From the NCBI RefSeq assembly GCF_036898095.1, contig NC_090751.1, positions 81,925,074-81,989,073 of the forward strand: DNA of 64,000 bases, in the 5' to 3' direction. Numbering within the stretch: the first letter of the stretch is position 1; each line of letters starts with the position of its first letter. Under the pieces are notes generated by a model. That model was not told where the DNA came from, searched no databases, and saw nothing but the letters and a program-made list of their open reading frames with translations. The stretch comes from Palaemon carinicauda (taxonomy: Eukaryota; Arthropoda; Malacostraca; Decapoda; Palaemonidae). Shown here piece after piece: positions 9,551 through 21,740 of the stretch. The translations under genes and the position numbers were made by a program.

Positions 9551-12481
9551 TTATGAATCATTACTTTCAGGAGGAACCACATTCCCTGCTGCCACTGTAG
9601 CAAATTTTAGGGCTTCCAAAGGTTTTAAATAGTGGCGTTTAAAAACTGTCGGAGACTTCCAGCCTGTATATTTCGTAAGTTCATCAAAGTTCATGTGGTG
9701 AAAGTAATTAATAGAAGTAGCTACGGCTCGTATATCATGAACGTGAGGGAATGATTCAGGGCTAGCCTTTTTAATGAAATATAGAATCTGTTGTCTGATT
9801 CCTTTCAGGGTGATGGTTCCTCCGTTTTCTCTAATGAATAAGGGCCCTGAGGACTTAATGGAAGTTCTATTTAAATAGGCTTTCAGAGTGTTTACTGGAC
9901 ATAACGATGGATCCTGAGGAAGTGGAACAATCTTCCAGGGGGACCATCTGTTCTGGGGGTCCTCATTTTTGGCTAAGAACATTTTGTCAGGGGAAAGTAG
10001 GACTTCCCCTGACGAGAGAAATTCAATATGACCTGGATCTCTAGTCAAGGCTGAAAGTTCTGATATTCTGGTGCCAGAGGCTAGGCTCATGAGGAACAAG
10101 GTTTTCCTTAATAAAGGAATGTAATTACAAGACTCGTTAAGAGTGTCAGAAGCCAACTTAAGTACATCATTCAGAAACCAGGAAACTGAGCTAGGGCGAG
10201 TTGATGGTTTCAGTCTGGCTCAGGCTCTTGGGATTGATGAGAAGTATGAATCTGTAAGGTCAATATTAAAACCAATTTGGAAAATCTTTTTCAAGGCTGA
10301 TTTAATTGTAGTAATAGTACTGGCCGCTAGGCCTGATTCGAATAGAATTCTAAAGAAGGTTACGGTCAGATTCATAGTCATCATCTCAACCTTTGAGTCT
10401 CTTGAAAACTTTGCGAGTTTTTTAACAGCCGAATCATACTGTCGAAGGGTGGATTCCCTTTTATCTGATTCTAAAAATAGGGTATTTTGAGGATCAATAT
10501 CTGCGCCTCTCTGAGCTGCAAATTTCATAAAGTCCCATAAAGTTAGGGCACTCTGAATTTTTGAGGAAGCTAACACATTGCAAGTTTGTACTACTAGTGT
10601 TAGTATTGGATTGGGTATCTGTCGAGGGTGGAGACCTAGTTCCACCAGCAGGGGAAACCAATTGCTCTTGGGCCAGTTGGCGGCTACTAGTGCGACCTGG
10701 CCTTTGAAAGTTCTGAGTTTGTCTAACACTTTCATCAACAGATTTATTGGTGGGAATAAGTAAATTTTCTCCCAAGTGTTCCAGTCCAATGACATTGCAT
10801 CTGTGGCGTAAGCCCGAGGGTCCAGGTTGGGGGCTACGTAACACTCTAGTTTGTGGTTGGACTCTGTTGCAAACAGGTCTATCTGAAGACCCGGAACCTG
10901 AGATAGAATCCATTTGAATGATTTTAGGTCCAGTGACCACTCCGACTCCAGCGGAGTTGTCCTCGAAAGTGCGTCCGCCACTACATTCCGTACTCCCGCT
11001 AGATGGACTGCTGACAGATGCCACTGGTTCGATGCTGCCATGGAAAATATTGCTATCATCACATGGTTTATGTGGCCTGACTTGGAGCCTCCTCTGTTTA
11101 TGCAGTGGACTATGACTTCGCTGTCTAGGACCAATCTTATATGTTGGTTCTTGGCCTCTAAGACATTGATATGAAGTTGGCGGATTACTGTCGACCATAG
11201 TCCTTGAACTTTCCTGTACTGGGAGTATCCCCCCCAGCCTGTTGAGGAGGCGTCTGTGTGAATGACGAGTCTTGGAGGCGGATATTGCAAAGGAACGGAT
11301 TTTGCCAGATTTTTTACCTTTGTCCATGGCTGAAGTCTCTTCCTCAGAATTGGCAGAAGTCGAGCTCTTTTGTCTCGATATTTCTCGTTCGCCCTGGAGC
11401 GCCATACTCGGTTTATATCTTACAGTCTGGCCTTCAGTACAATATCTGTTACTGAGGCAAACTGCAGGGCACCCAGGATTCTCTCTTGTTTTCTCCTGGA
11501 CGTCAATTTGTCCTTGAGAAAACGTTTCGTGTTCTTTGCTATTTCTGTCCTCTTGGCTGTTGGGAGACGTAGCGTGTGGGAACATAGATCCCATTGTAAT
11601 CCCAGCCATTGAAACTTGGTCTCCGGGACTAGGCGAGATTTCTCGAAGTTGATCTGAAACCCCAACTGTTGTAGGAATTTTATTACTTTGTTTGTTGCCG
11701 TGAGGCAGTTCTCGACGCTGTCTGACCAAATGAGCCAGTCGTCAAGGTAAGCTACTATTTGAATTCCTTGGGTTCGCAATTCTTGGATTACCGTCTCTGC
11801 TAGTTTGGTGAATATCCTGGGTGCTATGTTGAGTCCGAATGGCATTACTTTGAATGAATAAGCTTGGTTGCCTAGTTTGAAGCCTAGAAACGGATGAAAA
11901 TGCCTTGCTATCGGAACATGATAGTAGGCATCTGTAAGATCTATAGAGGTGGTGACGGCCCCACGGGGAAGTAAGGTCCGCACCTGAGAGACGGTTAGCA
12001 TGTGGAACTTGTCGCATCGAATGTAAGAATTCAGATGGGACTGGTCCAAGATTACTTTTCGCTTGTCTGAGTCTTTTTTTGGCACGCTGAAAAAGCGACC
12101 TTGAAATTTCAAGTGATTTACCTCTTTGATTGCGTTCTTTTGCAATAGATCGTTTGCATATAAGGCTAGCTCCTTCGTTGGAAGTTGATGGAAACTAGTT
12201 GGTGGAGGGGGCCCTTCTATCCAACTCCACCCCAGACCTTTAGAAATTATGCTGAAAGCCCAATTGCTGAACTTCCAACTGTTTCGAAAGATGTAGAGTC
12301 TTCCCCCTACCCGAGGATTCTCAATGGTTCGCTGCGGATTTGCCTCCTCGGCCTCGGGAATAGGTCCTTCCGCCACCCCTGTTGCAAAAAGTTCCTCTCG
12401 CACCCGAGCCTCTGGCGCGTTGGTAACCTTGAAACGCACCTTGGGTTTCATAGTTGGGGTTAAAGGCAGGGGAAGTAGCAT
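9551..12481 (-). pseudogene. pol: DIRS B fused Pol: RT-RNase H-MT-YR (two stops)
   Basis: One continuous minus-strand frame of about 975 codons, interrupted only by TAA at 11422-11420 (between RT and RNase H) and TGA at 10222-10220 (within YR). RT shows VPKKDS, IDLTDAYYHVP, MPFGLNIAP and AYLDDWL. RNase H shows IHTDASSTGWGG, NVLEAKN, LVLDSEV and VADALSR. The MT-like domain shows IDLFAT, DAMSLDW and IYLFPP. YR shows SGTRISE, HDIRAVA, YTGWKS and the nucleophile in KRHYLK. The frame is +1 to gag and overlaps its end by about 160 nt. It shows that in this lineage YR is fused to RT-RNase H rather than encoded separately. Two point mutations are enough to explain inactivity. Confidence 0.9.
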
Positions 12482-14697
12482 ACGAGGTAGTTGCTACCTG
12501 AGACTGAGGGACCAACACATACTGCTGTTGGGGTTGTCCCTTTGAAGTGGAGGGTTGACTCCCCTGCGATACCGGGATGGTCTGGACTACTTGAAGTGAC
12601 TGCCGGTTTTGGGAGGATTGGAAAGGTCTTAGCCTCTTCCTACCCAGAGATTGGTTGCTGGCTGGTTCGAACTTACGTTTGGGGACTAGGCCCCACCGAA
12701 CCTTGAGGCTCTGGTTGACTCTGGCAGCCTCGCTGAGGACGTTATTAACGAGGTCCTCCGGGAATAAATCAGGACCCCAGATCGGGGCTTTAATGAGCTT
12801 GTTAGGCTCATGTCTGATGGTGGCCTCAGACAAGACTTGTCTACGGCAACGACATCTGGCTGCAAGGAAGTCGTAGGCATCAGTCAGCAAGGTCTGAAGC
12901 AAAGACTTTGTCAGGACCTTAAAAAGGGGTTCCTCTTCGTACATTAAAGAGGTCATTTCAGCCATTGTAGCTGAGTTAATTGACCTACTTAGCCGGGCCC
13001 GGGCTTCGAACTCGAGGCGGATCAAGGACTCCGGAAGCCTGGGAAGACGTTCGCTAAACTGTGTGGAAGCACTGTCAGCACTTAGCTTGCCCGCCGTGAA
13101 TGTGGCTGGGGCGTTAATCCAGCACTCCTGATCTCCCGGGAACAGGAGGGAAGTCAGGTCCGTTTCCTGCAGTTGTGGTAACGGCTTGTCCTTGTTGATA
13201 GCTTGATGGGTAAGGTCCATCATCTTGGTGACACACGGAGTGGGGGTTTGCTTGTCTACCACGGACATCGTGTAGGAGCTTTTATGGGGTGTGAGCATGG
13301 TATTCACACACTCCCACTCGTTCAGGGTCTGAACCCAGGTAGACTGAGCCTGTTCCTTCGGATAGATCACTGTTTCCTTGGGAACTTTATCCAGCCTTAC
13401 AAGAGCCTCCTCGGTTAGACGAGCAAAACCGGGGAAGGGGAACTGGAGACCCGGCGGGTAGAATTCAAAGTCCTTAATAGGCCGGGTGCCACATCCCTCG
13501 ATGGTCAACATGCCATCTTTGAAAGGGGAGTGCAAGGCCATTCTCCACGGGTTGCTCTTGACAAACTCCGGGAGCTTAGAGGCATCCGGGATGACATGTT
13601 GTTGTTGCGGCAGTCCCGAACGCATGAGGCTCTCAACGAGACTCTCCTGGTGTTGTACCCTCTCAGTGAGGGACGTCATTAAGGAACCGATCTGGTCCAG
13701 TAATTTGCTGGAAAAGGCGTCCGGATCGAAGGAAGCCTCCGGGGTCTTGGTTTTGGAGCGTGTCTTCGCTTTCGACCCAAGAGAGGAAGAAGAAGCTACA
13801 GCTGAGTCTTTGGGGACTCTGGAAGACGAAGTCTTGACTGATTTAGGGGATTTGGAAGACTTGCGGGTCTTCAGTAAGGGTCTACGGAGAGACTTAACCT
13901 TAGGGGCAACAGGACGTGGCCTGATATCAGCCACGTGCTTCCCCGAGAACCCCTGAAAAGAAGAATTAGCAGAAGAGGTAGAAAAAGACGGACTAAGGAG
14001 AGGAATCTTAGCCCGGGACCCACCTGCCTCACCTACCTCCCTACCTAGCTCTGGCTCGTCGAGAGCCATAGGTTTGATGTCGAGGTTGGTAGCCGTGACG
14101 TCCTCCACAATTGCTTCCCCCATCACTTCGTGATCCTCAGACAGGAGCAGAGCTTCGTTGATCTTGGTGATGATGGGGTCCGCCACGTCCTTGGGGACCG
14201 CAGCTGAGGTCTTGGCGTTGGAGTATATCAAGGTACACATTTCCTCGGACAAGACGTATGGTTTCTTGGCCTTGACATTGCGGGCGAACCCGCCGACCCA
14301 GACCTTAAGGGTCACCAAGGCAGAGGTCTTAGAAGACTGAGAGCTCTGAAAGAAAATAAACCGTTACTAATAACAAAGTAACTTCGTCAAAGGAAGTGTA
14401 AAAAACATGTAAGCCGAGATTAAATGTTTTAATTCGATAAGAGATTACAATGGAAATAACAAGGAAAATCCAGAGATTAAATCCGAAGTAAATCTGGATA
14501 GTAACAACAGGGACACCTACCGAATCCGAGGTAAGCGTGGAGACCAGCCCGTAGCAGACCACGCAGTTGTCTGGATGCCAGACGATCAGGTCGTCCACCT
14601 GGACAGCACAGTGAGCGTGCGACTTGCAAACGCAAACATCGTGGCCGCACGCTTGCTGGAGCACGGCCGCAGAGGCTGTCATCTGACAGCGGACCAC
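12321..14697 (-). CDS. gag: DIRS B Gag-like protein, exons 2 and 3
   Basis: Two exons on the minus strand. Exon 14697-14521 (59 codons, phase 0 at both ends) follows a TTATTACAG acceptor, ends at a GTAGGT donor and carries the Cys/His cluster (CGHDVCVCKSHAHC...DNCVVC). Exon 14345-12321 follows a TTTCTTTCAG acceptor and is fully open to the stop. The joined reading frame is uninterrupted. The C-terminal half has NPWRMALHSPF, IWGPDLFPED and WGLVPKRK in common with Gag of copy A, and it ends in an RG-rich tail. The middle is Lys/Ser-rich. Role: predicted RNA-binding structural protein. The 175-nt intron between the exons is absent from copy A at this point. Confidence 0.78.
14346..14520 (-). other. 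Predicted intron in DIRS B gag
   Basis: The minus strand reads GTAGGTGTCC at the donor and TTTATTTTCTTTCAG at the acceptor. Removing the 175 nt joins two phase-0 exons. The sequence inside is AT-rich with in-frame stops. Confidence 0.65.
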
Positions 14698-16267
14698 CTG
14701 TAATAATAAAGATACATAAGTATCTCATAGTAGGTTAGTATCCCAAGGGGAACCTGGGTGCTCCGGGTACTAAAATTAAACCGGTATAGAACCGGGATAA
14801 AGACTAAGAATAACATTCCGAACCGGTATAATAATCGGGGTGGAAAAAACTTAGCATAGGCAATAATAAAAGGTTAAAACAAATCCGTATTTAGTTATGA
14901 TCATTCAATAAGAGTATTGTCAAGAATGTGGGGAGATATACTATCCCGTCGGTACCGGGGAAGTATAGAATAAATTATAATAATACTGACATTTTTATAC
15001 CGTTGGCTCTGGGGAGACAACTGAGGTGGACCCGGGGGTCACAACCAGTAGGCGAGTCAAAAAGGGAGGGAGGGGGGAGCCAATGACTCCCCGCCAGCCA
15101 CAAGGACCTTAACGAACAGAGACAATAATGTAATAAAACTCAATAAATAAAAGATCTAACGTGATTCCCCACTAACGAAAAGGGACTAATATCGTAGAGG
15201 CCCCGTAGGATACGGAGCGTAACGGAGGGAATCATGCTGAATAATACCCAAAACACAACCGAGATCTCCCCAGTCGACCGATGGCCAATCAGAGCGGCGG
15301 AGGAAAAATGGCTACGACAAGGCATGTAAATGAGCGTACTAGACTATAACCTCGACAGCTGGTCTCGGCTCCGACTAGGGGAAGGAGTCAGTAGGTATCC
15401 CGGAAGAGGGATGGGAGGGGGGGGGGAGGCTGGGGAACGAGAGGACTCGACCTGTAAAGCAAAACAGCTGACTCCAAAGTCTCTGAGAGACGTTAGGTAT
15501 CCCTGGAGGGGGATGAGGGTATGGGGTGTCATACACCGATAGGGGGAGAGGGAGGAGCCAGCAAGAACTAGCCAATGGTGGGGCTCGAGGCGATCACATG
15601 GGACCGGGGGAGGACAGGAGTACCAACCTGTCCGATGGAACCACGAGATAACAAAACGGAATGATCATATACGGATAATAAAATAATGTAAAATAATGTA
15701 ACATCGAACTAGGTTAAGGCATGCGCAATCTAAAATAAAATAGTAAGAGAGGGACGCAGGGGAATGGCAGGGAAAAACAATAACCAGCCGAGCCCTTCAG
15801 CGCGGGTAGGTGCCGAGCTGGACAGAGGGGCCAACATAACTTCTAAATCGGGTAGATGCCTATCGGTAGGATAACAAAACTAAAATAAAAACTGCCAAGC
15901 GAGAGTCCCACTCGAACTAAAGCGTTAATCTTAACTAGGTGGTAAAATGCAATAAAACTAGATAAAAAACACCATAACGCGGTATCAAAAAACCATCCAG
16001 GAACGCGCCTCGAAGGCAAGCAAGCAAGCCAACCTAAAGTTCAAAAGCTATGATACGTAGCATAATATCATAATAGCAAAGTGTTAATCGGTATGAAACT
16101 GCAGTGTAACGGGTTCCAAACAAAAAACAATTAGTATAGAAGACTAATTGTAAGGCGTTAAGAATGAGCGAAGGGGGTAGCCAGCCAACATGGCCGCCGC
16201 GGAGCGGATCCATCGAATGAGGAAAAAACAAAAACTCTAATAAAAGTAAAAATAAGGACAATGCTAC
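14698..16267 (-). other. Long 5' intron / leader of DIRS B
   Basis: About 1.57 kb with no coding similarity, purine-rich and rich in GGGGAG runs on the + strand. If the exon at 16268-16333 is real, this is intron 1 (donor GTAGCA, acceptor TTATTACAG). Otherwise it is untranslated leader. Confidence 0.4.
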
Positions 16268-16333
16268 CTCCAAAAGCTCAAAACTCATAGATCTAGTACT
16301 TAACTTAGAAGGGGAAACTTGAACATCCGACAT
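16268..16333 (-). CDS. Possible first coding exon of DIRS B gag
   Basis: A 22-codon open segment on the minus strand starts with ATG at 16333 (MSDVQVSPSK) and ends at a GGAG/GTAGCA donor in phase 0, the phase needed by the exon at 14697. It would supply the start codon missing from exon 2. Copy D also starts Met-Ala-Asp and copy A Met-Ala-Asp. Evidence is only the reading frame, the donor and the weak N-terminal resemblance. Confidence 0.35.
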
Positions 16334-16673
16334 CTTGCACTAGAGCGGAGAAAAAACACCGAAAAAACACAGCCAAAAAATCACAACAGCGGAGAGCGAT
16401 GATGCTATGAAAGGAGTGACGTAGATGGCGTGGGTTGAGATGGTGGTAGTAGCATTCAGTGGTGGGTGTTGAACGGCACCTCGCTGTAACAGCGATATTG
16501 AGGAGGAGATATCTAAATGGCGCGAGACCTCTGGTTGTGATTTATCACGCCCCAGTATTATACCGACACCTTATATAGGTGAGCGAGCTGGGTTCAACCC
16601 TGGCATTCCTATGCAACTTTTTTCTCTGGTAATTCATAGCAGTTATATACCGTAGAAATGATGCAAAATTAGC

Positions 16674-16703
16674 ATTTCACGGAGCGGCACAGGTGGAGCC
16701 CAG
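16674..16703. repeat. DIRS B terminal inverted repeat, left end
   Basis: Reverse complement of 9098-9127 with a single mismatch. It marks the 5' end of the minus-strand element and lies directly against LINE coding sequence. Confidence 0.8.
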
Positions 16704-17945
16704 AAATAATATTATAAAACACCAAGAGGTGAAGGCCACGATCTGGAAAAAATATACGCAGAGACTCAAGGCGATACTCAACTCAAAACTCAACGCCGGA
16801 AGTATGATAAAAGCTATAAACACATGGGCAGTGTCAGTAATCAGATACAGCACAGGAATAGTAGAATGGATGAAGGCAGAACTCCGCAGCATAGACCAGA
16901 AAACTAGGAAACATATGATAATACACAAAGCACTACACCCAAGAGCAAATACGGACAGACTATACATAGCGCGAAAAGGAGGAGGGAGAGGACTAGTAAG
17001 TATAGAGGACTGTGTCAACACCGAGAATAGAGCACTGGGTCAATATCTGAAAACCAGTGAATACGAGTGGCTCAAGAATGCATGGGTGGGACATTGACAG
17101 GAGAATGACAAACAGAACAGAGGACTGGAACAACAAACCAATGCACGGACAATACATGAGACAGACTAAAGAACTAGCCAGCGATGACACGTGGCAATGG
17201 CTACTGAGAGGAGAGCTCAAGAAGGAAACTGAAAGAATGATAACAGCAGCACAAGATCAGGCCCTAAGAATGAGATATGTATGTTCAAAGGACGATAGAT
17301 GGAAATAACATCTCTCTCATATGTAGGAATTGCAATACGAAAAATTAAACCATAAACCACATTGCAAGCAAATGTCCAGAACCAGTACAAAAAGAGACAT
17401 GATTCAGTGGCAAAAGCCCTCCACTGGAGCCAGTGCAAGAAACATTGGCTACCTTGCAGTAATACAGTAAGTTGTACGAGCACCAACCTGAGGGAGTGAT
17501 AGAAAACGATCAGGCAAAGATCCTCTGGGACTATGGTATCAGAACAGATAGGGTGATGCATGCAAATAGACCAGACGTTACATTGATTGACAAAATCAAA
17601 AAGAAAGTATCACTCATTGATGTCACAGTACCATGGGTCTCCAGAGTTGAAGAGAGAGAGAGGAAAAAATGGATAAGTATCAAGACCTGAAAATAGAAAT
17701 AAGAAGGATATGGGATTTGCCAGTGGAAATTGTACCTATAATCATAGGAACACTAGGCACGATCCCAAGATCTCTGAAAAGAAATCTAGAAAAACTAGAG
17801 GCATAAGGAGCTCCAGGACTCATGCAGAAGAGTGTGATCCTAAGAACGGCACACTTAATAAGAAAAGGGATGGAATCCTAAGGAGGCAGGATGTAACCTG
17901 GAACCTTACTCTATAAATACTACCCAGTCAAAAGACTGTGATAGA
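16704..17945 (+). pseudogene. Remnant of an R2-like LINE (RT end, CCHC, endonuclease)
   Basis: Three frame-shifted blocks in the order found at the C-terminus of LINEs with a restriction-like endonuclease. First, the end of RT/thumb at 16705-17090 (INTWAVSVIRYSTGIVEWMK, LDRKTRK-like, LHPRANTDRLYIARKGGGRG). Next, a linker at 17095-17305 and a CCHC knuckle near 17315-17375 (C-x2-C...H-x4-C, with an in-frame stop inside). Last, the endonuclease core near 17570-17640 (RPDVTLID...SLIDVTVP, a PD-x14-D pattern), with a tail to about 17880. Frameshifts and stops show it is dead. Its 5' part is missing because DIRS B abuts it at 16703. Confidence 0.75.
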
Positions 17946-18602
<657 letters not shown>

Positions 18603-18945
18603 TGGTACCTCTACATACGAATTTAATTCGTTCCACAACCGACTTCGGATGTAGAAAATGTTCAGATGTAGAAACAAATTTTCCCATAAGAATGCATGGT
18701 AATTCATTTAATTCGTTCCTCAGCCTAAAAACCCATAATAAATCCTTAATAAATGGCTACACATAATTACACATAACAATAACATAACTGCATAATATGA
18801 AAGAAGCATGTAAAAAAAGATAATTATAAAGAAATAATAAATAAAAAATGTGTTTTATTGCCACTTTACCTTAGAGACAGGCCAACGCAGGTGTAGGATT
18901 TGGTACGCCAGGAGGAGACGGACGATCGGCGAGAAGGTAGACATG

Positions 18946-18964
18946 GTGTTAACATGTTCTTTAA

Positions 18965-19054
<90 letters not shown>

Positions 19055-19870
19055 TCTACCTCCTCGCCGATCGTGTCTCCTCGTGCGTGTGTGTGTGTTC
19101 TTCTTCACTGTTAGTGTTAGAGACGTCTATTATTTTTTTCTGAGAGAGAGAGAGAGAGAGATTAAACAAAAATGTGTTGTGTACATATGATTTTTAACAG
19201 CGTTAACGAGTTGAAAGACAGTTAAATGTAACTAAAAAAACAATATCAGCGAATCTGAATTCCTTTATTAACTAAAACAAATATTGATACAAACACACTC
19301 GTGTGCGTATGTGCAAACACACACACACGCACGAGGAGACACGATCGGCGAGGAGGTAGAGATGGTGACTGCGATAACATACCGTAACTTACACTACGGA
19401 AATTTTAATCTAACTTAGCTTATTTATTTTTTTTTTATTTTTATATTTCATATTTTTTACATTTTTTTTCTTTTGATTTTTTATTTTCATCACTTTCAGT
19501 GACGAGTTACGGTATGTTATCGCAGTCACCATCTCTACCTCCTCCCCGACCGTTTCTCTTACTGCGTAGCAATTCTTGCACCTGTGTGTGTGTTTGTGCA
19601 TATGCACTCGAGTGTGTTTGTATCAATATTTGTTTTAGTTAATAAAGGAATTCAGATTAGCTGTTATTACTTTCTTAGTTACATTTAATTGTTTTTCAAA
19701 TCGTTGACGCTGTTAAAAATCATATGTACTCTAAACACATTTTTGTATAATCTCTCTCTCTCTCTCTCGGAAAAAAAAATAACAGACGTATCTAACACTA
19801 TAACAGCGAAGAAGAACGGGAGAGAGAGAGAGAGAGAGAGATTTTATTTAAAGAACATGTTAATGCTATG
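18946..19870. repeat. Large imperfect snap-back (inverted) repeat
   Basis: The left arm (about 18946-19400) is complementary to the right arm (about 19498-19870). It starts with TTAACATGTTCTTTAAATAAA paired with its complement at 19835-19865. It includes the CT/GA tracts, the run through AAATATTGATACAAACACAC, and ends with GTTACGGTATGTTATCGCAG complements near 19385 and 19510. The left arm has an extra block (about 19048-19096) that is itself repeated inverted at 19325-19365. The loop is about 95 bp. Confidence 0.8.
18973..19049. repeat. (CT)n microsatellite
   Basis: About 76 bp of pure CT in the left arm of the snap-back. Shorter GA/CT tracts occur at the matching positions of the other arm (19143-19161, 19750-19768, 19822-19841). 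Confidence 0.95.
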
Positions 19871-20059
19871 TTTAGAGAGAAACAGAAAAAGAGAGAAGTC
19901 TTATTTAAAAGAGCTTGTTAATGCTATCTTGGTTTTCTTTGCTTCACTTTTTTCTTTCTTTCTGTTCATCACGCTGGCCCTGCTCACAAATGATCGTTGC
20001 CAACAATCTCTTTGTCCTTTATCCCTATCAACAAAAGGTGTTCTATCTCTTCCAGGGTA

Positions 20060-20404
20060 TTGCTACGATGTCTTGTAATAATGGTGATCCCCTTCGATGG
20101 TTATTTGCTTTAATGGCTGCCTTCAGCTTGATGATCCTCGAGATCATAGGCCTATTCCGGCCATATTGTTAAGCCATACAGTATCACTTACATGCACACT
20201 GCTCTCATGTTTTTCTATAATTTCTTGCTTCAATTCTAATGAAAGAATTGCCTTCTTCCTATACTGAAACTTAGCTTCTAAGGCACCATGATTATAGATA
20301 AAATCAAAAAGGAAATGTGAGAAAAGGAATAAAATAAGCACTGTTAACAACAGACCAAACAGAGGACAACCACACAATACACACAAGAACAGAGAACTGA
20401 GCAC
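20060..20404 (-). pseudogene. Tigger-like transposase N-terminus remnant in E
   Basis: The minus strand encodes a CENP-B/pogo helix-turn-helix start (LELKQEIIEKHESSVHVSD) that matches LDIKQEIIEKHERGVCVSE in element F. After that the similarity continues only at the DNA level with stops and shifts (AAGGGGATCACCATTATT shared near 20090 and 21245). It is a short decayed fragment; the catalytic DDE region is absent. Confidence 0.75.
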
Positions 20405-20537
20405 TCAATGCTCAATGGCGTAATGTTTACTTCGTATGTTGGAGCAACACTTCGGATGTCGAGGTAGAAATTTGGTCGAATTTTACTTCGTATGTTGGAA
20501 AATTCGTATGTTGGGACATTCGTATGTAGAGGTACCA

Positions 20538-20540
<3 letters not shown>

Positions 20541-20586
<46 letters not shown>
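20541..20586. repeat. (TA)n tract between transposons E and F
   Basis: Continuation of the TA array. The left end of F starts in it at 20587. Confidence 0.9.
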
Positions 20587-21740
20587 CAGTGGAACCTCTA
20601 CATCCAAACGTATCTACATCCGAATTTTCCAACATCCGAAGTAAAATTCGAGCAAATTTTTTACTCTACACCCGAATTTTATTTCGACACACGAAGTAAG
20701 CAATTTTCGTCGTACCGGTTGTATCCGAATTTTTCGACACGCGAAGTACAATTCGAACACGTTCCTACTCTACACCCGAATGTTTTTTTCGACACCCGAA
20801 GTAAACAATACTCGTACGCGTAGTCGGTGCTCATTGCGCCTGAAGTGTTTTTTTATTTCCGCCGATAGAAGGCAGCACTTCGACCTCGGAGGGACCCTCA
20901 ATTAGCGCAGCTCGGGTCAGTCCTCTGTTCTCGTCGGCTTCTTGCGGTTGTGCCCTGTGCGTTCTGCTATTAACTGTGTTTTAATCGTGATTTTTTACGT
21001 GCATCCTTTAACGGTAATTTACGTAAAGTATGGGTCCTAAAAGGCTTAGTTTTGCAAGTGGTGGTGGTAGTGGTGAGAAAAGGAAGAAGGAAATGCTTTT
21101 TTTAGACATAAAGCAGGAAATTATTGAAAAACATGAGCGTGGCGTCTGCGTGAGTGAACTTGCTAAACAGTATGGCCGTAATATGTCGACGATCTCGACA
21201 ATCCTTAAACAGAAGGAAGATATTAAAGCAGTGAAACCTTCTAAGGGGATCACCATTATTTCAAAACGCCGTAGCCCTATCATAGAAGAGATGGAATGAC
21301 TTCTGCTAGTGTGGATCAAGGACAGAGAGATCGTTGGCGACACCATCACCGAAACCGTCATCTGCGAGAAGGCGCATGCCATCTTTACGGACTTGAAGGA
21401 GGAGAGCTCTGGGGGTGATGTTGGGGAGAGTTCAACCAAACCTTCCTCAGATGATTTCAAGGCATCTCGTGGCTGGTTTGAGAAATTTAAGAAACGGTCC
21501 GGGATTCATTCAGTTGTTCGCCACGGAGAGGCTGCTAGTGCGGACACAAAGGCTGCAGCTGACTTTGTCAAGAACTTCGAAAGGATCGTGCTGGAAGAAG
21601 GCTACGTAGAGCAGCAAGTATTTAATTATGATGAAACCGGGCTGTTTTGGAAGAAGATGCCCAGTCGAACCTACATCACCGCCGAAGAGAAGAAATTGCC
21701 TGGGCATAAGCTAATGAAGGATCGGTTGACTCTTGCCCTG
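20587..21740 (+). mobile_element. Tigger-like DNA transposon F, left half
   Basis: Starts CAGTGGAACCTCTACATCC after TA, with several further short TACATCCGAA/GTAAAATTCG motifs typical of extended Tigger ends (to about 20815). It is cut at about 21740 inside the transposase by the Penelope-like element. No right end is seen in the window. Confidence 0.8.
21030..21740 (+). pseudogene. Tigger-like transposase, N-terminal part
   Basis: ATG at 21030 (MGPKRLSF) opens a pogo/Tigger transposase. It has a CENP-B-type helix-turn-helix (about residues 25-70, EIIEKHERGVCVSELAKQYG), a second DNA-binding domain (GWFEKFKKRSGIH near 21475), and the start of the DDE_1 catalytic domain (FNYDETGLFWKKMPSRTY, with the first Asp; then GHKLMKDRLTLAL). 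TGA at 21297-21299 interrupts it, after which the same frame continues from 21309. The protein ends at about 21740 where Penelope-like sequence begins, so the second and third catalytic acids are missing. Confidence 0.85.

Larger units (their letters stand above)
9098..16703 (-). mobile_element. DIRS-type retrotransposon, copy B
   Basis: A 7.6-kb copy on the minus strand with spliced gag (5' side, high coordinates) and a fused pol-YR frame. It is bounded by a 30-bp inverted repeat (9098-9127 and 16674-16703, one mismatch). It belongs to the same lineage as A: the Gag, RT, RNase H, MT and YR blocks all align, but the proteins are clearly diverged. No long inverted repeats or ICR are evident, unlike C and D. 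It appears to have inserted into an R2-like LINE, whose coding sequence begins right at 16704. Confidence 0.75.
18600..20540. mobile_element. Tigger/pogo-like DNA transposon E (defective)
   Basis: The terminal inverted repeats begin CAGTGGTACCTCTACATACG at 18600 and end with its complement at 20540. Both are flanked by TA, the target duplication of the Tc1/mariner/pogo group. Length is 1.94 kb. It holds a broken minus-strand N-terminal transposase piece (about 20060-20404) and a large snap-back repeat (18946-19870). It cannot encode a complete transposase. Confidence 0.85.

Noticed and set aside
10494..11729. 411-codon minus-strand open frame inside DIRS B
   Set aside because: Shadow of the pol frame in another register, without DIRS motifs; the real domains are in the 12481-9551 frame.
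18850..19143. Open frames rich in Leu-Ser or Arg-Glu
   Set aside because: They are translations of CT/GA microsatellites (also 28303-28650), with no protein similarity.
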